A DNA stretch of 64,000 nt from an uncultured Anaerolineae bacterium (lineage in GTDB: Bacteria > Chloroflexota > Anaerolineae > J036 > Brachytrichaceae). How positions within the stretch are numbered: position 1 is the stretch's first letter; every line of letters begins with the position of its first letter. Position numbers and translations under genes: made by a program. The notes under the pieces were generated by a model. It searched no databases and was not told the DNA's origin. It was given only the letters and a program-made list of their open reading frames with translations. The stretch spans positions 62,001 through 126,000 of the forward strand of contig CALGMA010000019.1 in assembly GCA_937959265.1 (NCBI GenBank), read 5' to 3'. Positions 52,124-64,000 of this stretch are shown here, in pieces.

Positions 52124-52893
52124 TCAGTCAGGCACTCTATCTTACGAGCGAGGCACACGCAGACCAAGAGATCTTGAACTTGCTACAAACTCACTGCGCT
52201 GAAGTTCATCTCGTGTCTGCTGTTGCCCAAGCGACTGCCCTGATTCTCCCCTCAAGTCTGCTATCTGGCAGCAGTTCCTGTTTGCTAATTGTAGCAGACG
52301 TCGCGTCTGGTGGGTTGGCCTTGGCTGAATATGTCGCTGGATTGTCGAACCGCTCCTTGTCCACGGGACGGATGGGGGTTGTTCATCCTCGTGTGAAGGT
52401 CGTCTTGATTGATGATACCGGTGATGTGAATGCCGCTCGCAGGGCGCTCCGCCTCGGTGTGGATGAGTATTTGCTGCCCGGCGATTCACCAGAGAAACGC
52501 CTGAGCACGATTCGCTCATTAATCACTGAGGCGAGCCAACACGATTCCGGTGACCCCGCACAAGACGCCGGCTTGCAGGCACACGCGGCGATAATCAATG
52601 GTGCGCATATCCAGGATGATGCTGTGCATCCTCTCGACGCCAGCGCCCTGGACAACGCACGCTTGAGTCAGATCGAGGCGGCGATCATCCATTGCCTCTG
52701 TGCGCATACTGGCCTGCCTTTGTCCGCGCGCGCAATCGTCAATCAGGTGATGGGCCGCGATATGGACGAGGACAAAGCCGCCAGCCTGATCCGCCCGCAC
52801 ATCTCGCGCTTGCGTTCTAAAGTGGAGCCGACACCACAGATGCCTCAGCGTCTGCTCACTGTGCGCGGCAAGGGCTACATGTTCGTGTGCTGA
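52120..52893 (+). CDS. Atypical response-regulator-like winged-helix protein
   Basis: A 257-residue protein. The first ~130 residues look like a receiver fold that kept only its second half (KVVLIDDTGDVNAARRALRLGVDEYLLPGDSPEKRL); the normal phospho-acceptor Asp motif and Lys are not found. The C-terminus is an OmpR-type winged helix: SQIEAAIIHCLCAHTGLPLSARAIVNQVMG, HISRLRSKVEP and LLTVRGKGYMFV. It therefore probably works without phosphorylation. ATG 52120 is used because of the ATGA overlap; ATG 52081 is possible. The surface protein gene follows by 15 bases. Confidence 0.7.
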   Translation: MISQALYLTSEAHADQEILNLLQTHCAEVHLVSAVAQATALILPSSLLSGSSSCLLIVADVASGGLALAEYVAGLSNRSLSTGRMGVVHPRVKVVLIDDTGDVNAARRALRLGVDEYLLPGDSPEKRLSTIRSLITEASQHDSGDPAQDAGLQAHAAIINGAHIQDDAVHPLDASALDNARLSQIEAAIIHCLCAHTGLPLSARAIVNQVMGRDMDEDKAASLIRPHISRLRSKVEPTPQMPQRLLTVRGKGYMFVC

Positions 52894-52908
52894 GGCGTCG
52901 CTCCGATC

Positions 52909-54222
52909 GTGTTTGTTCCGAAACCTACGCATGGCTCGCGCGTTGTCTCATCGAACGCCCTGCCCGTCCGACTCCGGTTGGTCGGAGCGGTTTGCACGCT
53001 TACTTTGCTCGCCTCGATTGGATTACTGCATAGTGCCACGGCCAATGCCCGCGGAGTTCGCCAATATGTCGTACAGGAAGGCGATGTCACCCCTGATCCG
53101 GTAGAAATAGAGACGCCGGCTGAAGTTTTGATGCCGACTTCGACGCCGGCGGGACAACCGACTACAACCACCACCGACACGCCCACTGCAGAGCCGACGG
53201 TGATGCCAACGCGCACTGCGCCGACGGATACGCCGTTGCCTCCTACTTCTACGCGAGCGCCCGATCCAACGGCGACGCCCCTGCCGCCCACAGTATCTCA
53301 ACCAACAGCGACGCTTGTGTCGCCCAAGCCCGATCCGACCTACGCGGCCGGGCCTGCGCCTGCAAGCCCAACGATTGCCCTCTCTCCGGTTGAAACACCA
53401 TCGCCAGTGCCTGATCTGACTGGCGTCGCCGACCCCGCCACAACACCTCGCAGCGCGCCACCCACGACAACGCGGCTGCCATTGACAACGATGCCAACGC
53501 CGGGCATCAAGCCTTCATATACGCCGTTCGACGACGATGCGCTGGTACCGTTCACCCCGCAGCCTGTCAACGTTGGCAGTCTGCACGCAGTGCGCACGGC
53601 GCCGGTTGGCGCGGTGTACACCACACGACAAATGCGTATGTCCGATGGTCGCTACACGGTCGCGGTCTGTATCGCCAACATCGGCGCTGGCAGCGTAGCG
53701 GAGGTCAGCGTCACATTTGTGTTGTCGCAACCCGACGCTGCGATCGTGTCGTTGTGGGCGCCATCAGCGCCGAGCGAGATAAGCAACAATCAGGCGCGCG
53801 CCATCATTAGGGACGTGCCGCCAGGCCGACAGGTTCAGATAGACGTCGTCATCTATGCGAAGGACTCGCTTGACGATGGGCAACCCATCGTGACCGTGCC
53901 GGAGGCTTATCGGCTCACGTCGGCGGATCCGATGCTAGTGTGTTCGCCTCGCGACGCAGCGCTTGATCCAGCAGAAAGCGTTGAAGCTCAATTCGTCATT
54001 GGGGGTGAGGCGGTCGAGGCGGACCGGGCAGTAGACGCACTGAGCGCCCGTTTGGGCGCGTTGAGCGCTGAAATGGCGGGTCAAGAGTTTCGAACCAAAC
54101 CGGCCGAGGTTGTGCTTTCGACGACGACGCTGAGGATGCTCCTCGTTACGTCAGGTGTACTGTTGCTCATTCTGGTTGGCCTCTTCTTCTTCCGATGGCG
54201 GCAACGCAGTACGGGCAGCTGA
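52909..54222 (+). CDS. Thr/Pro-rich stalk surface protein with C-terminal anchor
   Basis: A 437-residue exported protein. A signal-type helix (about 21-45) is followed by a Thr/Pro/Ser-rich stalk to about residue 210. After that comes a beta-rich domain (YTVAVCIANIGAGSVAEVSVTFVL) like the repeat domains of surface proteins. A C-terminal transmembrane helix (about 400-425) and a short basic tail follow. It should stand on the outer face, tethered at the C-terminus. It follows the winged-helix regulator and faces the ECF/FecR pair, which suggests joint envelope function. The GTG start lacks a clear ribosome binding site. Confidence 0.65.
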   Translation: MFVPKPTHGSRVVSSNALPVRLRLVGAVCTLTLLASIGLLHSATANARGVRQYVVQEGDVTPDPVEIETPAEVLMPTSTPAGQPTTTTTDTPTAEPTVMPTRTAPTDTPLPPTSTRAPDPTATPLPPTVSQPTATLVSPKPDPTYAAGPAPASPTIALSPVETPSPVPDLTGVADPATTPRSAPPTTTRLPLTTMPTPGIKPSYTPFDDDALVPFTPQPVNVGSLHAVRTAPVGAVYTTRQMRMSDGRYTVAVCIANIGAGSVAEVSVTFVLSQPDAAIVSLWAPSAPSEISNNQARAIIRDVPPGRQVQIDVVIYAKDSLDDGQPIVTVPEAYRLTSADPMLVCSPRDAALDPAESVEAQFVIGGEAVEADRAVDALSARLGALSAEMAGQEFRTKPAEVVLSTTTLRMLLVTSGVLLLILVGLFFFRWRQRSTGS

Positions 54223-54261
54223 GCGCGTCGTGTGCTGTGACGATTCGTTTAGCCGGCTCGC

Positions 54262-55431
54262 TCAGATGCGCCGGCCCGAATCGAATAACCGGGCGTGCTC
54301 GGCGAGGGCGAACCGGTCGGTCATGCCCGCGATGTAATCGCACACGGCCCGGCTCAGTGACAGACGCTCGATCTGACGGCGCGCGCCCTCGGACATCATG
54401 CGCGGCTCCCTCGTGTACGCCTGGAAGAGGTCGTTGACGATGTGCTCCGCTTGCCTGGCCATGTGCAAGACGTGTGGATGGAAGTACACGCGCTCGTAGA
54501 GAAAGCCTTTCAGCTCTCGGTTCATCTGCTGCGTCTCGGCCGAGTAGCCGACGAGCAGCTCTGGCCAGCGGCGCACATCATCCACGCTGGCCTGGCGGCC
54601 ATGCTGCGCTAGCAACGCTTCAATGCGGCGCGAACTCTCCACCAGCAGATCGGTCGCGACGAGGTCAATTAACCTGCGGATGACGCGATGGCGCTTGATG
54701 TCGGTGAAGGCGGCGGCGTAGTCCACCTTTGCCGCTTCGCTGGCGCGTTGCCACCAGGAGAGCACCTTCACGTCTTCTTCGCCGACCAGTCCGGCGCGCA
54801 GCGCATCGTCCAGATCGTGCGCGTTGTAGGCCAGCTCATCCACGACGGCAGCGATCTGCGCTTCGAGCGTGCCGCGCAGTTCCGGCCAGTAATCGGGTGG
54901 CGCACCGGGGGGTAAGACATCTGCGTTGTGTTTGAGGATGCCCTCTCGAAATTCATGCGTGAGATTGAGGCCTGGGAAGTCGGGATAGCGGCGCTCCAGC
55001 TCGGTGATGATGCGGAAACTTTGCCGGTTGTGGTCGAAGCCGCCTTCCGAAGCCATAAGCGCATTCAACGCGCGCTCGCCGGAATGTCCGAAGGGTGGGT
55101 GGCCGAGATCATGCGCTAGACAAATGCCCTCGACCAGGTCTTCGTTTGCGCCGAGCGCGCGCGCGATAGTGCGGCCGATCTGCGCCACTTCCAAAGTGTG
55201 TGTGATGCGGGTGCGATAGTAATCGCCTTCGGTCGTCACGAAGACCTGCGTCTTGCCCTGCAGGCGGCGGAACGCTGTGGTGTGCAGGATGCGTTCGCGG
55301 TCGCGCTGGAAAGCCGTGCGATAAGGAGCTTCCGGCTCGGGGTACTGCCGCCCGTGCGATGCTGCGCTTTTCATCGCATAGGGCGCGAGTGTCAATGCCT
55401 CGATGCGCTCGAGTTCTTCGCGCGTTCGCAT
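54262..55431 (-). CDS. dGTPase-like HD-domain triphosphohydrolase
   Basis: A 389-residue protein of the deoxyguanosinetriphosphate triphosphohydrolase-like family. The HD metal site is spread over RTRITHTLEVAQIGR, LAHDLGHPPFGHSGE and VDELAYNAHDLDDAL. It hydrolyses dNTPs to nucleosides and triphosphate. ATG 55431 matches the family start, but it lies 14 bases after the hairpin of the dnaK terminator and has no Shine-Dalgarno. The longer upstream frame is in the terminator and dnaK, and is rejected. Confidence 0.9.
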   Translation of the reverse strand: MRTREELERIEALTLAPYAMKSAASHGRQYPEPEAPYRTAFQRDRERILHTTAFRRLQGKTQVFVTTEGDYYRTRITHTLEVAQIGRTIARALGANEDLVEGICLAHDLGHPPFGHSGERALNALMASEGGFDHNRQSFRIITELERRYPDFPGLNLTHEFREGILKHNADVLPPGAPPDYWPELRGTLEAQIAAVVDELAYNAHDLDDALRAGLVGEEDVKVLSWWQRASEAAKVDYAAAFTDIKRHRVIRRLIDLVATDLLVESSRRIEALLAQHGRQASVDDVRRWPELLVGYSAETQQMNRELKGFLYERVYFHPHVLHMARQAEHIVNDLFQAYTREPRMMSEGARRQIERLSLSRAVCDYIAGMTDRFALAEHARLFDSGRRI

Positions 55432-55475
55432 AGATAAAAACAAAAACCCTCGCAGGGTTACACCCTGCGAGGGTT
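55432..55475 (-). terminator. Terminator of dnaK abutting the dGTPase start
   Basis: On the minus strand AACCCTCGCAGGG pairs perfectly with CCCTGCGAGGGTT around a 5-base loop, and a T-rich tail follows. It ends 0-5 bases before the dGTPase ATG. Confidence 0.9.
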
Positions 55476-55483
55476 GGGGCAAC

Positions 55484-57370
<1,887 letters not shown>

Positions 57371-57452
57371 TTTGTCTTCCTCCACACGTGCACTTCACGC
57401 GACGATTTCGCGAACGTTGCTCAGTTTGAGACGCCATCAACCTTACGTCTAG

Positions 57453-57472
57453 GCCGTTAGAGATATAACGGC
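57453..57472. promoter_or_regulatory. Inverted repeat upstream of dnaK
   Basis: GCCGTTA and TAACGGC flank a 6-base centre, perfect over 7 bp. It is about 82 bases before the dnaK start. It does not match the CIRCE element, so another repressor or a stem in the leader would have to be assumed. Confidence 0.35.
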
Positions 57473-57540
57473 GTCACGTTAGCGTTGTGTTAGCAAGGTG
57501 GGGACAGCTCAGAGGGCAAGTAGCGACCCGCCGCCATCGC

Positions 57541-58299
<759 letters not shown>

Positions 58300-58377
58300 G
58301 GTTATTTAGAGCGATCGGTTCTGTGGCCTCAAATCTGGCGTCTCATACCTGAAGCTGCACAGGATGTGAACGCAGGG

Positions 58378-59586
58378 TCACCTTCCCGCGTTCAGCCGTG
58401 CTTCCAGGCGCTGGCTGAAGGCGGACATCAAATAGCAGAACACGCCGTAGACCAGCGCGACGAACAGATACACTTCGGCTTGCAGCCCCAGGAAGTCCGG
58501 CTGGGCAAGCACAGCCTTGGCGATGCCCATCAAGTCGAGCAGGCCGACGATGACCACGAGCGAGGTGTCCTTGAATAAGGCGATGAACTGGCCGACCAGG
58601 ATCGGGATGACCGCCCTGAGCGCCTGGGGCAGGATGATGAGCAGCATCATCTTCCAGGTGTTCAGGCCCAGCGCGCGCGCCGCTTCATACTGCCCACGGG
58701 GGATGGCTTGCAGGCCGCCGCGCACGTTCTCGGCCAGGTAGGCCGCGCTGAACAAGACGATGCCGGCCATCGCCCGCACCACGCGGTCAATGGTCACGCC
58801 GGGCAAGAAGAGCGGCAGCATGAGCTGGGCCATGAACAACACGGTAATAAGCGGCACGCCGCGAATGACCTCGATGTAGATCACGCAGAGCGTGCGCACG
58901 ATTGGCAGGCTGGACTGCCGGCCCAGCGCGAGCAACACCCCCAGCGGGAAGGAGAATACGATGCCCACCACGGTGAGCAGCAAGGTGAGCAGCAAGCCAC
59001 CCCACAGATTAGTGGTCACCAAGGACAACGGCCCGTCTGCGCCGCCGAGACCGCTGATCAGCAGGATGACGAGCGGGAAGTAGATCACCCAGCCAAGGAT
59101 GCTGATGCGCTGCAGTTGCGTGCTGCGCCAGCGGCTGAGCGCGAAGCCGACTGCGCCGGCGACGCCGACGATGAGCAGCGCGACGCGCGTTTCGCCCTGT
59201 GCAAGGATGGCCAGGAGAAACGGTAGCGCGCCAAAAGTGATTGCGCCGGCGCGCTGGTTGCGTCCCCAGATGCCCCAGGACAGCCCGATCAACAAGGCCA
59301 GCAAGATCACACAGGCCCAGGCGCGCCATGTCGCAGCCGCCGGGTATTGCCCGACCATGAACAGTCGCAGGTTGGCCGTGATTACCTCCCAGCGTGCCTG
59401 CGTTAATGCCCATTCCAGGAAGCCGCGCAGCAGCAGGATGACAATGACGCCAAAAATCACCGTCAACAGTGCGTTGTACCAGGTGCTGAATAGGTTCTTG
59501 CGCAGCCAGCCCAGCGCCGTGTAGCGCTCGGTTGGCGGCGGTAGCACCTCGGCGCGTGAAGGAAGCGAAGTTGTGGTCGTGCTCAT
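58378..59586 (-). CDS. Amino acid ABC transporter, permease (AapM-like)
   Basis: A 402-residue permease of the general L-amino acid (AapQMP) type. Long N-terminal hydrophobic segments precede the core with the EAA loop YEAARALGLNTWKMMLLIILPQA. ATG 59586 lies 2 bases after the upstream permease stop. The longer frame of this strand, to 60729, is a high-GC shadow across the other permease. Confidence 0.88.
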   Translation of the reverse strand: MSTTTTSLPSRAEVLPPPTERYTALGWLRKNLFSTWYNALLTVIFGVIVILLLRGFLEWALTQARWEVITANLRLFMVGQYPAAATWRAWACVILLALLIGLSWGIWGRNQRAGAITFGALPFLLAILAQGETRVALLIVGVAGAVGFALSRWRSTQLQRISILGWVIYFPLVILLISGLGGADGPLSLVTTNLWGGLLLTLLLTVVGIVFSFPLGVLLALGRQSSLPIVRTLCVIYIEVIRGVPLITVLFMAQLMLPLFLPGVTIDRVVRAMAGIVLFSAAYLAENVRGGLQAIPRGQYEAARALGLNTWKMMLLIILPQALRAVIPILVGQFIALFKDTSLVVIVGLLDLMGIAKAVLAQPDFLGLQAEVYLFVALVYGVFCYLMSAFSQRLEARLNAGR

Positions 59587-59588
59587 CT

Positions 59589-60785
59589 TCACCGCTCCAC
59601 CAACCGCACGCGGCGGTTGTACCAGTTCATCAATAACGAAGTGAGCAGGCTGACCGACAAATACACGCCCATGACGACAGCGATCATTTCTACGGCCCGA
59701 CCGGTCTGGTTGATGATGGTGCCCGATATGGCAAACAGATCCGGATAGCCGATCGCCACAGCCAGCGAGGAGTTCTTGGTCAGGTTCAGGTACTGGCTGG
59801 TGAGCGGGGGGATGATGACCCGCAACGCCTGAGGGAACACCACCAACTGCAAGGTGCGCCGGCCGTTCAGCCCCAACGCGCGCGCTGCCTCTACTTGCCC
59901 CTTCGGCACCGACTGGATGCCGGCGCGCACGACTTCGCCGATGAAGGCCGCGGTGTAGATCACCAGGCCGATCAGCAGCGCCATAAACTCCGGCGTCAAC
60001 ACCAGCCCGCCGCGAAAGTTGAACGCGGCGATCTGCGGCGTGGTGATCGTCAGCGGCGGCTGCGGCAGGACGAGCCACCCGACCACGGCCATGGCCGCAA
60101 ACGTGCCCAGCGCCGGCAGCGCGATCGGCTTGGGCCGACCACTGCGCTCTTGCCAGAGGCGCAGCCCGGTCGCGACCAAGACCGCCGAGCCTACCGCGGC
60201 GACGATGATATAGAGGTAGATCGGCCAGGTCTCCGTCGGCTCGCCCCAGGGCATGGCCACGCCGCGATTGCTCAGGTAGATCGGCCCCAAGCTGATGGCT
60301 TGCCGCGCGCGCGGCAATTTTAGGAAGAAGGCCGTGTAAATGAAGATGAGCAGCACCAGCAACGGCACGTTGCGCATCAGCTCGATGAACAACCAAGCCA
60401 GCCGGTTGACCAGCCAGTTGCTGGAGAGCCGGGCGATGCCGACGATGACGCCGAGCACCGTCGCCAAGACGATGCCCAGCACGCTGACGAGCAGTGTGTT
60501 GAGCAAGCCGACGAGCAATGCGCGGGCGAAGGTATCGGCGTTGGTGTAGCGGATGAGCGATTCGCCGATGTCGAAGCCGGCGGCGTTGTCGAGGAAGCCG
60601 AAGCCCAGCGCGATGCCCTGGCGCTGCAACGAGGCGGCCATGTTTTGCACCAGGACGAAGGCCAGTCCGGCGACGATGGCCAGGACGAAGAGCTGCGCAG
60701 CAAGCTGGATGAAGCGATCGTCGCGCCAAAACGCGCGGCTCATCCGCGGCGGCGAATCGGGAGGTGGAAGCGGAACATTCGCCAT
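59589..60785 (-). CDS. Amino acid ABC transporter, permease (AapQ-like)
   Basis: A 398-residue permease pairing with the AapM-like one. The EAA loop reads VEAARALGLNGRRTLQLVVFPQA, and the N-terminal insertion is as in AapQ. No binding protein gene (aapJ) is next to it, although AapJ normally heads the operon. ATG 60785 is favoured over earlier in-frame codons. It diverges from metY. Confidence 0.88.
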   Translation of the reverse strand: MANVPLPPPDSPPRMSRAFWRDDRFIQLAAQLFVLAIVAGLAFVLVQNMAASLQRQGIALGFGFLDNAAGFDIGESLIRYTNADTFARALLVGLLNTLLVSVLGIVLATVLGVIVGIARLSSNWLVNRLAWLFIELMRNVPLLVLLIFIYTAFFLKLPRARQAISLGPIYLSNRGVAMPWGEPTETWPIYLYIIVAAVGSAVLVATGLRLWQERSGRPKPIALPALGTFAAMAVVGWLVLPQPPLTITTPQIAAFNFRGGLVLTPEFMALLIGLVIYTAAFIGEVVRAGIQSVPKGQVEAARALGLNGRRTLQLVVFPQALRVIIPPLTSQYLNLTKNSSLAVAIGYPDLFAISGTIINQTGRAVEMIAVVMGVYLSVSLLTSLLMNWYNRRVRLVER

Positions 60786-60949
60786 ACCTTGGGGCGAAGT
60801 TATAGCCAGTTTCGGCGAATTCGCAACGTCATAGCCCCATTGAAACACGCGGTAGGCCGGTATCGCCCTTGCGCCACGCCCGCCTTGCTCAGCCCTGGCG
60901 TTCGCAACAGCGTAAAATATCGTTTGCTAACCTCTCGACCCTGAGATGA

Positions 60950-62317
<1,368 letters not shown>

Positions 62318-62332
62318 TGAGCGCGTTCTGCC

Positions 62333-62815
62333 ATGGCTAAACTGATTCAGACCCCTGCCGAAGCGTTCGATCTGTTGCAGCGTTACCGACGCATCGCAAT
62401 GGTTGGGCTGAGCGGCAACCCTTTCCGCCCCAGCCATTTTGCTGCGGTATACATGCTGGCCGAAGGCTACGAAATCATCCCGGTCAATCCACGCGAGGGA
62501 GAAATCCTGGGTCGCGCGTGTTATCCCTCACTTGCCGAGGCGGCGCGAACGCACACAATCGAGATTGTGGATATCTTTCGCAACCCGAAAGATGTGCCGC
62601 CGATCGTCGAGGAGGCCATCGCCATCGGCGCTAAAGTGGTGTGGATGCAGCTCGGCGTCGTTCATGAGGTGGCAGCGCAGCGCGCGCTCGCAGCCGGCCT
62701 GGACGTGGTGATGGATCGCTGCGTCAAGCTGGAGCACGCGCGCTTCCGAGGCGGCCAGAACCTGATCGGCCTGAACACCGGCGTCATCAGTGCGAAGCGG
62801 CTGCGGCCGGGGTGA
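62333..62815 (+). CDS. CoA-binding domain protein (YccU-like)
   Basis: A 160-residue Rossmann-type CoA-binding protein. The nucleotide loop is MVGLSGNPFRPSH, followed by the family-typical VNPREGEILGRACYPSLAEA, and VDIFRNPKDVPPIVEEAI. It lacks enzyme domains and probably acts as a CoA or nucleotide sensor. It follows metY on the same strand. Confidence 0.85.
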   Translation: MAKLIQTPAEAFDLLQRYRRIAMVGLSGNPFRPSHFAAVYMLAEGYEIIPVNPREGEILGRACYPSLAEAARTHTIEIVDIFRNPKDVPPIVEEAIAIGAKVVWMQLGVVHEVAAQRALAAGLDVVMDRCVKLEHARFRGGQNLIGLNTGVISAKRLRPG

Positions 62816-62829
62816 CCCGCAGCGATGTT

Positions 62830-64000
62830 TCAGTCTGCGGCTGCTTCGTCTTCGACCGGCGTCGGCGGTGTGTCGTCCGCACCGCTTGGCATCGCGTTTC
62901 CGGATGCGCCGTCTCGTGCGCTGAACGCCGCGATCAACTCGCGCCATCGCTCGTCCAGGCCGTCATCGGTGACGCCGTAGAACACCACGACTTTGCCGCC
63001 GGCGTCGCGTATCGCCAGATCGGAGCGCATCTTGCCCGCGCGCATCTCGCGTGTGAGCACTGCGCGGTCGCCCTGCCATTCGATCTCCTCTGGTCCGCTG
63101 GGATGATCGGCGAACTGCGTGATGGCATAGTGCCACAGGTCGCGCGCACTCTTCATCGTCACGTTGCGAATGACCGAATTGTTGCGCAGGTCGCGCACGG
63201 TGAAATAGACCACGCCGCTGCGCTCTTCCATAGAAAGCACCTGGACGCCGGTCTTGGGTGTGCCGGGGAGTGCTAATGCGCCGTTCTCCGCCGGCAGCGG
63301 CTGTGTGGCAATCGTCACACTTGCCAGCTCGATTGGCCGGGATTTGTCTCGGCGCTCGCGCTGGGCCGGCGGCTGCTGTGGCTTGGCCGTTGGCTGGCTC
63401 TGCTGCGGCGGGCGCTGTTTGTGCTGCTGTTGAGGTTGCGGCTGGGGTTTGCGCTGCTCATGTTGTCGTCGCTCTGGTTGCGGCTGCGACGGCCGTTGTG
63501 GGCGACGATCGGGTTGCGATTGCTGAGCGGGCGGGCGTTGTTCCTGGGGCTTCGGCTTCTCATAGCCGCGCCGGGCGATGGCCACGATCTCGTCGCGCGT
63601 TGCCGGGCGGCTCTCCGCGTCTGAGCGCACAAAGAAACGCTCGCCGTCCAGCACGTAGGGCGCATCCCCGCCGCGCGGCACTTGGATTTGCAGTACGTTA
63701 GCGCCGTCCAGCGTGCGAACTTGCACCGGGGCCAAGAGTCGCGGCGTAATGCGCTTCTCCATCTCGAGCGACAACTTTTGCATCATGTCGTGCGCATCGG
63801 ATACACCGGGCGCTTTCTTGTTGGGCTTGGCATCGCAGCCGATGAAGATGTTGCCGCCCTCGCTATTGGCCATCGCGCAAATGTCGCGCAGCACGGCTTC
63901 GAACCGGTCACCGCGTTTGGGCAATGACGCGTGGAAGACAACTGCGGCGCTCGGGCCGTGCTCACGTGCCCTCACCAGTTCGTCCTCGGGCAGGTCCAGC
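62830..64000 (-). CDS. AlbA_2-domain protein with Pro/Gln-rich linker (partial)
   Basis: The gene continues past base 64000, so the N-terminus is missing. The visible part starts with a Schlafen/AlbA_2-like domain (FEAVLRDICAMANSEGGNIFIGC). A highly repetitive Pro/Gln/Arg linker of about 60 residues comes next. The unassigned C-terminal domain is beta/alpha in pattern (GVVYFTVRDLRNNSVIRNV, VVVFYGVTDDGLDERWRELI). AlbA_2 domains are thought to bind nucleic acid and occur in regulators and toxin-like proteins. It converges with the CoA-binding gene by 14 bases. The GTG at 63975 is in frame but is not chosen, since the frame is open upstream. Confidence 0.65.
   Translation of the reverse strand, partial: LDLPEDELVRAREHGPSAAVVFHASLPKRGDRFEAVLRDICAMANSEGGNIFIGCDAKPNKKAPGVSDAHDMMQKLSLEMEKRITPRLLAPVQVRTLDGANVLQIQVPRGGDAPYVLDGERFFVRSDAESRPATRDEIVAIARRGYEKPKPQEQRPPAQQSQPDRRPQRPSQPQPERRQHEQRKPQPQPQQQHKQRPPQQSQPTAKPQQPPAQRERRDKSRPIELASVTIATQPLPAENGALALPGTPKTGVQVLSMEERSGVVYFTVRDLRNNSVIRNVTMKSARDLWHYAITQFADHPSGPEEIEWQGDRAVLTREMRAGKMRSDLAIRDAGGKVVVFYGVTDDGLDERWRELIAAFSARDGASGNAMPSGADDTPPTPVEDEAAAD

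Noticed and set aside
57386..57540. CIRCE element upstream of dnaK
   Set aside because: No TTAGCACTC-N9-GAGTGCTAA-like sequence is present. The inverted repeat found has a different sequence and spacing.
58378..60729. A 783-residue reading frame across both amino acid permeases
   Set aside because: Only the part after ATG 59586 has permease sequence. The upstream part is low-complexity Arg/Ala/Pro antisense-like sequence overlapping the AapQ-like gene in another frame.

Overview
The window is a roughly 62% GC bacterial chromosome segment that is about 92% coding. It has no rRNA, tRNA, CRISPR array, transposase or prophage that I can see. Gene content suggests a Chloroflexota bacterium, probably Anaerolineae-like: a Qcr-type bc complex, an R2lox oxidase, an F420/PPOX-family oxidoreductase, UbiD, CPBP proteases, a c-di-AMP PII-like receptor and lipoproteins with (A/P)-rich linkers. 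The taxonomy is inference from gene content only.

Layout. 0-4 kb: one-carbon genes glyA and gcvT behind an apparent ZTP riboswitch with its own terminator, then a c-type cytochrome lipoprotein. 4-12 kb: R2lox; a minus-strand run with a membrane-tailed alpha/beta hydrolase, a Rieske oxygenase, a PPOX protein, a YhhN membrane protein and a DUF4062-like protein; and a divergent CPBP protease. 12-19 kb: a sugar dehydrogenase lipoprotein, pheA, a c-di-AMP receptor, a LacI regulator, holA, an SDR and uppP. 19.7-23.4 kb: the Rieske/cytochrome b/cytochrome c operon with its own promoter and terminator. 23.5-32 kb: an MFS transporter, ubiD, then the classical rpsB-tsf-pyrH-frr-uppS-cdsA cluster. 32-36 kb: an orphan response regulator, citrate synthase, a pseudouridine synthase and a UDP-sugar SDR. 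37-40 kb: a complete polar amino acid ABC transporter. 40-42.5 kb: a HerA-like ATPase plus HAS-barrel protein behind a LexA-box-like palindrome. 42.5-49.6 kb: an amine oxidase, DinB, a decayed two-component fragment, a DenD-like dehydrogenase and full-length metH. 49.9-54.2 kb: an ECF sigma/FecR membrane protein pair divergent from an atypical winged-helix regulator and a Thr/Pro-rich surface protein. 54-64 kb: a dGTPase-like protein, dnaK, a second amino acid ABC transporter lacking a binding protein, metY, a CoA-binding protein and a partial AlbA_2-domain protein.

Two window-wide patterns stand out. First, many genes have a -10-like hexamer (TANNNT, often with an upstream TGN) ending only 6-9 nt before the start codon and no Shine-Dalgarno sequence, which points to leaderless transcripts; other genes have clear AGGAGG-type sites. 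Second, a ~31-bp imperfect palindrome (GGGTGGRCGAAGGCA / TGCCTTCGCCCACCC) recurs in four intergenic regions, like a REP element.

Functional links: glyA, gcvT, metH and metY connect folate one-carbon flux with methionine synthesis. The Qcr operon supplies a quinol oxidase module. uppS, uppP, cdsA and a PlsC-like acyltransferase serve envelope lipid and carrier metabolism. All coordinates, motifs and spacings were read by eye; domain names are from recognition of family motifs and no search was run.
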